This document shows positions 30,822-39,140 of a DNA stretch of 64,000 nucleotides, piece after piece. Position 1 is the first letter of the stretch. Every line of letters begins with the position of its first letter. The stretch is taken from NCBI RefSeq assembly GCF_019303475.1, contig NZ_JABLSI010000024.1, positions 1 to 64,000 of the forward strand, in the 5' to 3' direction. The DNA is from Streptomyces sp. JJ38 (GTDB lineage: Bacteria; Actinomycetota; Actinomycetes; Streptomycetales; Streptomycetaceae). The translations under genes and the position numbers were made by a program. Below the pieces are notes generated by a model. The model searched no databases and was not told the origin of the DNA. It saw nothing but the letters and a program-made list of their open reading frames with translations.

Positions 30822-32116
30822 CAGGTGTCTCCGATTCTGCTGTAGGACAGGATCTCGCCCAGCCAGTGCCGCCACCGTCTGCCGAGTGCCTCCACGCGGT
30901 CGTCCGGCGTCTCACGGCTGGCGGCGATCCGGAGGCGCAGTTCGCCCTCCCTGGCCACGACCGCCGCGGCCACCGGGGCGTTGGGCACCGCGTGTTCCGG
31001 TTCGATCTCCTCGGCCGGCACACCCGCGACCGTCCAGCCCGGGTCCGCGGGGGCGTGTTCGAAGATGAGCACGGTGTCGATGTGCCCGCCCCAGGGGCGG
31101 CCCGCGAGCGTCGCACCGGAGGCGACGACGGTGGAGAAGGGGACGGCCGCGTGGTCGATTTCCCGCCACCAGCCCCTGCGGAACGCGCGGATGCCGGCGC
31201 CAACCGTGCTCCACTCACCGGTCGTGTCAACGGAGAGAACCGTGTTCATGAAGCAGCCGACGACGTCGGCGAACTCGGTGTTGCGCTGTCCCCAGGTGTA
31301 GCCGACGACGGTGGGTCCGTCTCCGTCGAGATCGCGCAGGGCCCGATGGAGAGCGGCCAGGACGAGCTGGTAGACCGAGCCCCGGAGATCGTCGGGGATC
31401 TCGACCGGCTCGGGTGTGTGCACGGCCGCGACCGTCAGCTGGGCTTCCGACCGGCGCGGAAGGTGCTCACCGGCCTCCTCCAGCCGCGCCCTCCAGAAGG
31501 CGGGCCCACCGCCGCGTGACGCCTCGGCCTCGGCCTGTACCCGATCCCGTACGGCGGCCTCGTACCGTCGTAGGCGGGCCGAAGGGTCCGATGTGCGGAA
31601 TGTACTCGGCGGTGGATCCGAGAGTTGCCGTTTCACCAGCCCCAGTGACTGTTCGTCCACCACCGTGTGGTCGAACATGAGCAGGAGAAGGTCGCCGTCG
31701 GCGACGCGGATGAGCCGCGCGGCCATGGGGTCCGGTTCGGTCGACTCCTCAAAGGCCTCGACCGCGTCGGCTACGAGCCGGGACGCTCGCTCGGCGGACG
31801 GAGCTTCGCACGTCTCGAACCCGCATCCGCCTCCGTGCCACCGCTGGACCGGGGTGCCGTGGGCGAGATCCACGCGGCAGGACAGGGCGGGGTTGCCCGT
31901 CACCATGGCGTCGAGGACGTCCTGGAGAACCGCGGTGGCCACCGCACCCGGCGGCATCCGGAACAACAGCGGGACGCATACCCGGCGCCCGGTGCTCTCC
32001 GCGATCACGGCGAAGCGCAGCTGGGCGTCCGTGAGAGGAAACGCCTCATCGCCACCGGGGACCGTGTCCTCTCCTCCGGATCCGTCCGTCAACCGCAGGC
32101 CGTCAGGGGTGCTCAT
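30821..32116 (-). CDS. Free-standing NRPS condensation domain
   Basis: A 431-residue C protein. ATG 32116 lies 14 bases inside the preceding gene; GTG 32146 is an alternative. LTDAQLRFAVIAE is the C1 motif. The active site reads DHTVVDE (149-155): the first His is Asp, but the catalytic second His (150) and Asp154 are kept, and the Gly is Glu. A later block, GYTWGQRNTEFADVVGCFMNTV, matches C5. It should be able to form amide or ester bonds between free-standing carriers. The altered flanks of the motif resemble non-canonical C domains that use unusual acceptors, so ordinary peptide condensation is likely but not assured. Confidence 0.82.
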   Translation of the reverse strand: MSTPDGLRLTDGSGGEDTVPGGDEAFPLTDAQLRFAVIAESTGRRVCVPLLFRMPPGAVATAVLQDVLDAMVTGNPALSCRVDLAHGTPVQRWHGGGCGFETCEAPSAERASRLVADAVEAFEESTEPDPMAARLIRVADGDLLLLMFDHTVVDEQSLGLVKRQLSDPPPSTFRTSDPSARLRRYEAAVRDRVQAEAEASRGGGPAFWRARLEEAGEHLPRRSEAQLTVAAVHTPEPVEIPDDLRGSVYQLVLAALHRALRDLDGDGPTVVGYTWGQRNTEFADVVGCFMNTVLSVDTTGEWSTVGAGIRAFRRGWWREIDHAAVPFSTVVASGATLAGRPWGGHIDTVLIFEHAPADPGWTVAGVPAEEIEPEHAVPNAPVAAAVVAREGELRLRIAASRETPDDRVEALGRRWRHWLGEILSYSRIGDT

Positions 32117-35100
32117 CCGGTCCCGATTCCACGGCGGCTGCCTCACGCAGACGCGCTGTCTCGGCCTGTAGTCCGCCCGGCGACGGGTACTCGAACACCA
32201 GGCTGGTCGGCGGCCGCCAGCCGGTCAGCTCCTCGTAGCGCGAGAGCAGCCGGAAGACGAGCAGGGAGTGCCCGCCCATCCGGAAGAAGTCCGAGTCAGG
32301 TGTGATGTCGTCCCGGCCCAGCACCTCGCGAAACGCCCGCAACCACGGGAACTCGGCCGCTGCCGTCGCGAGCGGCGGCCCCTCGGCCGGCTCCGGTGGG
32401 ACGGTCAGGGCGGTGAAGTCCACCTTGCCCGTCGCGGCGTGCCGGGGGATGAGGGGCACGGACACCCAACGGCGCGGTACCGCGTAGCGCGGGAGAAGGG
32501 CGGCCAGGGCACGTTCCAGCCCGTCGGCCGCATCGTCCTGACCACCGGCCACGAAGCCGACCAGGATGTCGGCCCCGCCTGCGGGCATCACGGTCACGGC
32601 ACAGTCGCTCCCCGGCCGCACGGTCTTGACCGCGAGCTCGATCTCCTCCAGCTCGATGCGGTGGCCGTTCACCTTCACCTGGCGGTCCAGCCGCCCGAGG
32701 AAGTGGAACATGCCGTCGCCATCCTGGAACCCGCGGTCACCCGTGAGGTAGTACAGGCGGTCGGATCGCGAGGGGAGACGCGTGAACCGGTGCTCGTTCG
32801 CCTCGGGGTCTTCGACGTACCGCGCGGCCCCGCCCGGGACGGCGATCGCGATGTTGCCGACCATGCCATGCGGCAGGGCGATGCCGCGGGTGTCGACGAC
32901 GCACACGTCCACCCCGTCCAGCGGCCGTCCGATCGGCACACCGGCCCCGTCCGGTCCGGAACCGTCCGGGGTCGCGTCCTCACCCCACGCGAAGCAGGTT
33001 GAGGTGATCACCGCCTCGGTGACGCCGTACGCGTTGAGGACGCGCGGCCCACCGGGAAGTCCGGCAAGGCGCCCCATGTCCGCCGCGGACAACCGTTCGC
33101 CCCCCACGACGAGGAGGCGCAGCCGCTGATCGCGTCCCGCCAGCAGCGCGTCCAGCGCGTCGGCCACCGACAGGGCGTAGCTCGTCGGGATGTTGAGCAC
33201 GCTGATCCCCCGAGCCAGCATGAGCGCCGCGAGCTCCTCGCCGGTCGGCGCTTCGTGACGCGGGATGACGAGCGAGGCTCCCACGCGGAGGGTCGGCAGT
33301 ACCTCCTCGATGAACACGTCGAAGGCCGGATCGGCGAACTGGAGGACGTGGTCGTCGCCGTCGAGCCGGTACCTCCCGGTCACCGCGGCGACGATCCGGC
33401 TCAGGGAATCGGAGGGTACGGCGACCGCCTTGGGCACACCGGTCGATCCGGAGGTGTGGATGACGTACGCCGCCCCCGGCCGCGGCACCCCCTCGCCCCC
33501 AGGCCTCAGCACCCGGTCGGGCTGCGAGATGTCACACACCATGCGGTCGGTGTCGGCCAGGTCGACGATGTCTTCCGGCTGCGTCACCACGGCTGCGGGC
33601 CTGAGCCGGTCGAGGACCGTGTTCAACAGGTTCCGCGGCAGCGCGGTCGACAGCGGCGCGAAGACGATCCCGCTCCGCAGGCAGGCGAGCAGGTACACGA
33701 TCGCCTCCACGCCCCGCGGGATGCGGAGCGCGAGCACGTCGCCCTCGCCGAGCCCGGCGCGGTGCAGCTGCCTGATGCGTGCCTCGACCCGTTCGTCCAG
33801 GTCCTGGTAGGTGAGGGCCTCAGCCCCGTGGAGCACGGCGGCAGCCGAGGAGTCGGTGGGCAACTCAGCGACCAGGGGTTCGAGGGGCGGGAGCGGGCCA
33901 GGGCCGGACGTCGTCGGCGAGGTCGCCGCGTCCACGCCCTCCAGCGACCCGAGCGGCTGGTCGGGGTCGCTCGCGTAGTTCCGCAGCAGGCACGCGAACC
34001 GTGCGGCCAACGTCCTGATGTCGTCCTCGGAGAACCGCTGCGTGGAGTAGTCCCACACGACGGTGTACTCCTGGCGTCCGGCGCCCCCGTAGACGGCGTC
34101 GGGCGGGAGGACCACGACATCGATGTCAAAGCGGGCGCTGCGCTCGTTCAACCCACCGTGCACCTCCACCGCCAGCCCGGACGGGCCCGTCGTCGGGAGC
34201 GGCCGGTCGTGCATGCTGAACATGACGTTGAACAGCTGGTTGTCCAGATCAGCGGAGCTGAGCCCGAGCGCCCGCACCATGTCCTGGACCGGCGCCGACT
34301 GGTGGTCCATGGCGTCGTAGACGGAGGCCATCGCCGCCCACGCGCTCTGGTGGCCGGAGGCTCCGGGGGCGGCCGGCATCCGCAACGGGACGCTGTTCAC
34401 CAGCATGCCGACCGTGTGCTCGAACCGGGGCGGCCGGTTGGGCAGCGCGGTCCCGATCACCAGGTCCTCCTGGCCGCTGTGACGCCTGCACGTCTCGGCG
34501 AAGGCGGCCAGCAGGGCCGGGAAGACCGTGTAGCCGCCACCGCGCGCGGTCGACGTCACGGCCGCCATGAGCTCAGCGGGCAGCTTCTGACGATACTGCG
34601 CTCCGGTGAAGTCACGACGGTCCGCCCGCTTCGACCCCAGGCCGGGGAAGTCGATTCCGTACGTCGCTCCCTTGAGGGTGTCCACCCACCAGTCCACGGC
34701 ACGGGACGCATCGGCGACGTACTCGGGGGAACGGGTGAAGGCCACATACTCCTCGTACGTGGGAGCCACCGGAGGCTGATAGGTCGTGCCGTCGAGCCGC
34801 GCGGCATACCTGCTGAACACGTCGTCCAGAAAGCCTCCGAAGGACCGGCCGTCGTGGATCAGGTGGTGTTCCGCGTGAACGAGCTGCCAGTGGTCGTCGG
34901 CGAGCCGCAGCAGAACCCAGCGTGCCAGCGGTGCCGTGCCCAGGTCGAACTCCCGGGCCGCGTGAACTCTCACCGCGTCGAGCCGACGTTCTTCGCGGTC
35001 CGGTACGTGCCGGAGGTCGTGTTCGGGGATCTCGACAGCGACGTCCGGGGCGACTTCCTGAACGGGCATCGTGTCAGGGCCATCACACAGGCGGAGCCGC

Positions 35101-35264
35101 ATCGCGTCATGGTGCCCGACCGCTTCGACGAGAGCGTCGCGCAGGAACCCGACGTCGAGGGTTCCGCGGAGGTCGACGACCGCTGTGAAGTAGTAGGCGC
35201 GGCTGCCCGGGGCTATCTGCTCGTGCAGCCAGACCAGTTCTTGCTGCTTGCTGAGTGGGAACAC
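32103..35264 (-). CDS. NRPS module C-A-T, substrate uncertain
   Basis: A 1,053-residue module, first gene of the right operon. GTG 35264 is chosen because AGGAG sits 4 bases upstream and the protein then begins at the C1 motif (FPLSKQQELVWLHEQ). C domain about 1-430 with intact HHLIHDG (133-139); A domain about 455-940 with YVIHTSGSTGVPKA, FDVFIEEVLP, an unusual AYGVTEAVIT in place of YGPTE, YLTGD and FLGRLDRQVKVNGHRIE; T domain about 960-1035 with DSDFFRMGGHSLLVFRL. The hand-read pocket D-V-E-N-V-G-A-I-T resembles some ornithine-type codes only loosely. No epimerase or thioesterase domain is present. Confidence 0.9.
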   Translation of the reverse strand: MFPLSKQQELVWLHEQIAPGSRAYYFTAVVDLRGTLDVGFLRDALVEAVGHHDAMRLRLCDGPDTMPVQEVAPDVAVEIPEHDLRHVPDREERRLDAVRVHAAREFDLGTAPLARWVLLRLADDHWQLVHAEHHLIHDGRSFGGFLDDVFSRYAARLDGTTYQPPVAPTYEEYVAFTRSPEYVADASRAVDWWVDTLKGATYGIDFPGLGSKRADRRDFTGAQYRQKLPAELMAAVTSTARGGGYTVFPALLAAFAETCRRHSGQEDLVIGTALPNRPPRFEHTVGMLVNSVPLRMPAAPGASGHQSAWAAMASVYDAMDHQSAPVQDMVRALGLSSADLDNQLFNVMFSMHDRPLPTTGPSGLAVEVHGGLNERSARFDIDVVVLPPDAVYGGAGRQEYTVVWDYSTQRFSEDDIRTLAARFACLLRNYASDPDQPLGSLEGVDAATSPTTSGPGPLPPLEPLVAELPTDSSAAAVLHGAEALTYQDLDERVEARIRQLHRAGLGEGDVLALRIPRGVEAIVYLLACLRSGIVFAPLSTALPRNLLNTVLDRLRPAAVVTQPEDIVDLADTDRMVCDISQPDRVLRPGGEGVPRPGAAYVIHTSGSTGVPKAVAVPSDSLSRIVAAVTGRYRLDGDDHVLQFADPAFDVFIEEVLPTLRVGASLVIPRHEAPTGEELAALMLARGISVLNIPTSYALSVADALDALLAGRDQRLRLLVVGGERLSAADMGRLAGLPGGPRVLNAYGVTEAVITSTCFAWGEDATPDGSGPDGAGVPIGRPLDGVDVCVVDTRGIALPHGMVGNIAIAVPGGAARYVEDPEANEHRFTRLPSRSDRLYYLTGDRGFQDGDGMFHFLGRLDRQVKVNGHRIELEEIELAVKTVRPGSDCAVTVMPAGGADILVGFVAGGQDDAADGLERALAALLPRYAVPRRWVSVPLIPRHAATGKVDFTALTVPPEPAEGPPLATAAAEFPWLRAFREVLGRDDITPDSDFFRMGGHSLLVFRLLSRYEELTGWRPPTSLVFEYPSPGGLQAETARLREAAAVESGPDEHP

Positions 35265-35626
35265 GTGACTCCTCGTGGGCACGACTTCGGTTCATGGTGC
35301 ACGTCAAGGCCCCCTGTGGCGTCCTGACACCTGTGAGGCTGACAGCCGGCCAGCGGGTCTTGATCATTGCTCCCATGTCTCCCGCGCTCCCCCGACGCCT
35401 TCCGATAGGAGTCCGCCGAAGCTGCCACTGCGTTCTTGACTCACCTCAGGTCCGCGTCATCGGCGAACGGCGTCCCGCCCCCGGCTCCCCACGTGCCGCG
35501 TTCGTGCCCGCGTGACGACCGGACAGCTGCCGGACGTCTCCGGTTCGGCTTTGACCGTCGGGCCCTTGGACGCCGCGTTCGGACACCCGGCGGTCCTGAC
35601 CACCTCTCAGAACGGAACGCAAGCCC
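35265..35626. other. Divergent promoter region between NRPS operon and MFS gene
   Basis: 362 bases without a gene. The left third contains the second copy of the shared cluster element (35288-35338). Nothing else was recognised; the weak ribosome site of the MFS gene is at the right end. Confidence 0.6.
35288..35338 (-). promoter_or_regulatory. Shared cluster promoter/operator element, copy 2
   Basis: Read leftward it is CCTCACAGGTGTCAGG (35338-35323), 27 bases, then ATGAACCG (35295-35288), ending 23 bases before the C-A-T start. Order, spacing and sequence match the copy at 21566-21616. Inside the spacer both have the pattern TGCA four to seven bases before ATGAACCG. Confidence 0.65.
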
Positions 35627-36916
35627 GTGCCCAAGCAGCGCACCGACCGGCCCAAGTTGCCCGCCGCGTTTCACCGTGTATGGGCCGCCGCCGCCGTGTC
35701 CTCGCTCGGCGACGGCGTGTACTACGCGGCGCTGCCCCTGCTCGCGCTCACCCTGACGCGTGACCCCACCATCTTCGGGATCATGGAGGCTGTCACCCTC
35801 CTGCCCTGGCTGCTCTTCGGTCTGATCGGCGGCGCGCTCGTGGACCGCTGGGACCGCCGCCGCACGATGATCATCGCCGATCTGTGCCGCTTCGCGCTGC
35901 TGGTGCTCGCCCTGTTCGCCCTCGTCGGCGGGTTCCTGAACATCGGTGTCCTGATCGCGATCGGCTTCCTGCTCGGGGTCGGTGGCGTCCTGTTCGAGAC
36001 CGCGTCGAACGCCTACCTCCCGGAGCTCCTGGACCGTGACCCCGAGTCCCTCCAGCGCGCCAACGCCCGCTTGCAGGGCACCCAGCGCGCACTGGACGGC
36101 TTCGTCGGACCGCCTGTCGGCAGCCTCCTGTTCTCCCTCAGCCGCATCGCACCGTTCGTAGCCGAGGCCGTGTCCTTCCTCGTCAGCTCACTGCTGATCC
36201 GGTCACTGCCCGTGCGCCCGAAGAAGAAGGCGGAGCCTCAGTCCTCGCTGCTCAAGGAGGCATGGACCGGGGCCTCGTACCTGCTGCACCACAGGCTGCT
36301 GCTCGGGCTGGCACTGCGCCCGGCGATCGGCAACTTCGCGTTCTGCGGCGTGGGCGCCGTGCTGGCGCTCTTCGCCCACGAGACGCTACAGCTGGGCTCG
36401 GTCGGCTACGGGGTGTTCCTCACCATGGAAGCGGTCGGCGGCCTGACGGGCGCGATCCTTGCCGGATGGCTCAGCGCACGTCTGGGCACCGGTGCGACGC
36501 TCACCTTGACCGCGATCGTCGAAGCCGTGGCGCTGTTCGGCATCGGGATGTCGGCGAACCCGTACTTCGCCGGGGCCGGGTTCGCGGTACTGGGAGCGGC
36601 CATGGCCACGACGATGACGCTCGGGCCGTCGGTGCGGCAGGCCATCGTGCCGGACGAGCTCATGGGCCGTGTCGGCGCCGCGACACGGCTGACCGCGATG
36701 AGCGCGGGCCCGATCGGCGCACTGGCCGGCGGGTGGCTGGCGCACGTCGCCGGGCTGCGCGCACCCTTCCTCGTCGGTTCCGGCGTCCTCGTGGTGATGA
36801 CGCTGTTCGCAGCCCGCCTGACCAGCAACAAGCGGATCAACGCCGCCCTGGCGGAGGCCGCCCGGATGCGCGAGACGGAGACCGCTGAGGCCGAACTCCA
36901 GCCGAAGAGCCCGTGA
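35627..36916 (+). CDS. MFS transporter (drug/metabolite efflux type)
   Basis: A 429-residue polytopic membrane protein starting at GTG 35627 with a weak ribosome site. About twelve hydrophobic segments are visible. The loop GALVDRWDRRRTM after the second segment is the MFS motif A variant of MFS-3-like exporters. It lies divergent from the NRPS operon and may export or give resistance to the product, though it could equally belong to the sugar/nucleotide cassette that follows 168 bases later. The gap to that cassette holds no obvious terminator. Confidence 0.85.
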   Translation: MPKQRTDRPKLPAAFHRVWAAAAVSSLGDGVYYAALPLLALTLTRDPTIFGIMEAVTLLPWLLFGLIGGALVDRWDRRRTMIIADLCRFALLVLALFALVGGFLNIGVLIAIGFLLGVGGVLFETASNAYLPELLDRDPESLQRANARLQGTQRALDGFVGPPVGSLLFSLSRIAPFVAEAVSFLVSSLLIRSLPVRPKKKAEPQSSLLKEAWTGASYLLHHRLLLGLALRPAIGNFAFCGVGAVLALFAHETLQLGSVGYGVFLTMEAVGGLTGAILAGWLSARLGTGATLTLTAIVEAVALFGIGMSANPYFAGAGFAVLGAAMATTMTLGPSVRQAIVPDELMGRVGAATRLTAMSAGPIGALAGGWLAHVAGLRAPFLVGSGVLVVMTLFAARLTSNKRINAALAEAARMRETETAEAELQPKSP

Positions 36917-37084
36917 TCCCGCCCCGGGGACGCCCGCGACCCGGCTCGGGCCCGGCGACCCCGTCACCGGCAGCTCCGAGCACCACGGGTGACGCCTCGT
37001 CGGACGCAGCGTCGCGCAGCGCGGACCGCGGCCCCGCGCACAGGCCAGCCATCAGCACAGTCACCTGACAGAACCGGAGTCCCC

Positions 37085-38095
37085 GTGGCGTCAGACACCA
37101 GGATCCACCCGACGCCGCACGTCCTTGCCCTGGACGTCGGCGGTACCCGGGTCAAGGCCGCGCTGACGGGGGCCGACGGGAAGGTCCTTCACAGCGTCAC
37201 CCGGGCCACCGGGCGCGAGCGCGGGCCCGAAGCCGTCGTGGAGTCGATCGTCTCCTCCGCGGCAGCACTGCAGGCCCTCGGCGAACAACGCTTCGGCGAG
37301 CCCGCGTCGGCGGCCGGCATCGCGGTTCCCGGCATCGTCGACACGGACAGCGGCACCGCGGTGTACGCCGCCAACCTCGGCTGGCGCGACGTCCCGCTAC
37401 GCTCGCTCCTCGCGCGGCGGCTCGACGGCATCCCCGTGACCCTGCACCACGACGTGCGCGCCGGGGGGCTCGCTGAGAGCCGGATCGGGGCCGCGAGAGG
37501 CGTCGACCGTTTCCTCTTCGTCGCACTCGGTACCGGCATCGCGGGCGCCATCGGGATCGCGGGGCACGTCGAGGCGGGTGCTCATGGTTCCGCCGGCGAG
37601 ATCGGACACGTCGTCATACGGCCCGGAGGCCCCCGGTGCGCGTGCGGCCAGTTGGGCTGTCTGGAGCAGTTCGCGTCAGCGGCCGCCGTCGGCCGGGCCT
37701 GGGCCGAAGCCTGCGGCGCCCCGGGCGCCGACGCGGCGGACTGCGTTGCGGCGATGGCCGCGGGAGACCCCAAGGCACAGCACGTCTGGCAGGACGCCGT
37801 GGCCGCGCTCGCTGACGGGCTCCTCACCGTGCTGACGTTGCTGGACCCGCACACGTTGGTCATCGGCGGCGGCCTCGCCGCGGCAGGCGACGCCCTCTTC
37901 GCTCCACTGCACGCCGCTCTGGCCCGCCGTGTCACCTTTCAGCAGCTTCCGGAGATCGTCCCGGCAGCTCTGGGCGACACGGCGAGCTGTCTGGGGGCGG
38001 GGCTGCTGGCCTGGGACCTCCTCAAGACCGACGACGCGGTGGAACGGCATGTACGCACAGTTCCGCCCAGGGCAGGAAGGCGGTTTCTCCTGTGA
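37085..38095 (+). CDS. ROK-family sugar kinase
   Basis: A 336-residue protein starting at GTG 37085 with GGAG 5 bases upstream. LALDVGGTRVKAAL is the phosphate-binding motif, HHDVRAGGLAESRIG holds the catalytic Asp, GTGIAGAIGIAG binds substrate, and CACGQLGCLEQ is the ROK zinc motif with three Cys. There is no N-terminal helix-turn-helix, so it is an enzyme (hexose or N-acetylhexosamine kinase) rather than a repressor. It overlaps the next gene by GTGA, starting a five-gene cassette with a glycosyltransferase, suggesting it supplies a sugar phosphate. Confidence 0.87.
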   Translation: MASDTRIHPTPHVLALDVGGTRVKAALTGADGKVLHSVTRATGRERGPEAVVESIVSSAAALQALGEQRFGEPASAAGIAVPGIVDTDSGTAVYAANLGWRDVPLRSLLARRLDGIPVTLHHDVRAGGLAESRIGAARGVDRFLFVALGTGIAGAIGIAGHVEAGAHGSAGEIGHVVIRPGGPRCACGQLGCLEQFASAAAVGRAWAEACGAPGADAADCVAAMAAGDPKAQHVWQDAVAALADGLLTVLTLLDPHTLVIGGGLAAAGDALFAPLHAALARRVTFQQLPEIVPAALGDTASCLGAGLLAWDLLKTDDAVERHVRTVPPRAGRRFLL

Positions 38096-38619
38096 TCCTC
38101 ACAGGCCCTGAAATCATCAAGTCAACGAACTCCGGACGCATACGCATCTCCCCCTTCAACACGGATCAGGTGAATCCGAACAGTTACAACGTGTGCCTCG
38201 GGGAGGCGCTGGTAACCTATTCCGACCCAGTGATCGACGCGTACCACCCAAATGCCACCGAAGCCGTCAAGATCGACGCCGACGGCTATGTTCTCCAGCC
38301 CGGCGAACTCTATCTCGGCCACACGGTCGAGGAAGTGGGTTCCGACCACTACGTCCCCTTGATCTTCGGGCGTTCCTCGGTCGGGCGGCTGGGTCTCTTC
38401 GTCGAGATAACCGCTCCCATCGGAGACATCGGGTTCCACGGTCAGTGGACCCTCATGCTCTCCGCCGTTCGGCCGTTGCGCGTCTACCCCGGCATGAAGA
38501 TCGGTCAGATCATGTTCTTCGACACACTGGGCGACGTCGAACTCTACTCTGGGAAATACCAGGGAGCGGTCGGCCCACAGGAGTCCCGCTACTGGCGAGA
38601 CAGGCCGGAGCACCCATGA
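38092..38619 (+). CDS. dCTP deaminase-like protein 1 (lacks catalytic Glu)
   Basis: A 175-residue protein of the dCTP deaminase/dUTPase fold, starting at GTG 38092 in the ROK stop. It opens with ILTGPEIIKS and holds the nucleotide-binding FGRSSVGRLGLFVE (93-101 core), DIGFHGQWT and YPGMKIGQIMFF. In E. coli Dcd the catalytic Glu lies in TLEL; here that site reads TLMLS, so Glu is replaced by Met122. The Ser and Arg of GRSSxxR, contributed across the trimer interface in Dcd, are present. Alone it is probably not a deaminase. The neighbouring paralogue shows the opposite pattern. Confidence 0.85.
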   Translation: MILTGPEIIKSTNSGRIRISPFNTDQVNPNSYNVCLGEALVTYSDPVIDAYHPNATEAVKIDADGYVLQPGELYLGHTVEEVGSDHYVPLIFGRSSVGRLGLFVEITAPIGDIGFHGQWTLMLSAVRPLRVYPGMKIGQIMFFDTLGDVELYSGKYQGAVGPQESRYWRDRPEHP

Positions 38620-39140
38620 TCCTCACCGGGCCGGAAATCGCCAGAGCAATCGAAGTCGGCGACATATCCATCACCCCCTTCGAAGTCCGCAGACTCTCCC
38701 CGAACGCATACGACTGGCGACTCGGCGACTCCATACGGGTCTGCGACACCGATCTCGACGCCGCGCGCTCGTCGAAGTTCACCCAGCGCTCCATCCCGCC
38801 CACCGGAATGGTCCTGGAACCGGGCAAGCTGTACCTCGGCGTCACGCATGAGCGGACACACTCCGAACGCTACGCACAAATGCTCAACGGCGACCACACG
38901 GTGGGGTCGCTCGGCGTGTGGGTGCATGTCTCGGCTCCCCTGGGACATGTGGGCCACGCCATCAGATGGACACTCGAGATCCGCGTGGTCCGCCCCGTCC
39001 GGGTCTACGCAGGAATGACGTTCGGCAAGATCATCTTCCTGAGAACCCGCGGAACCGCGGCGAGCTACCAGCATATGGGGCAGAAGTACATGCACAGCAA
39101 CGGTATCGACACGTCACGCCTCTACGAGGAGCTCACGTGA
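38616..39140 (+). CDS. dCTP deaminase-like protein 2 (lacks GRSS motif, keeps Glu)
   Basis: A 174-residue paralogue of the preceding protein, overlapping it by ATGA and starting with the same words (MILTGPEIAR). The catalytic-Glu block is kept (WTLEIR, Glu121), but the GRSSVGR block reads GDHTVGS, losing both Ser and the Arg. GMTFGKIIFLRT matches the C-terminal family block. Since Dcd active sites form between subunits, the pair could make composite sites in a heteromer. Alternatively each is a non-catalytic nucleotide-binding protein. It is coupled by GTGA to the glycosyltransferase. Confidence 0.83.
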   Translation: MILTGPEIARAIEVGDISITPFEVRRLSPNAYDWRLGDSIRVCDTDLDAARSSKFTQRSIPPTGMVLEPGKLYLGVTHERTHSERYAQMLNGDHTVGSLGVWVHVSAPLGHVGHAIRWTLEIRVVRPVRVYAGMTFGKIIFLRTRGTAASYQHMGQKYMHSNGIDTSRLYEELT

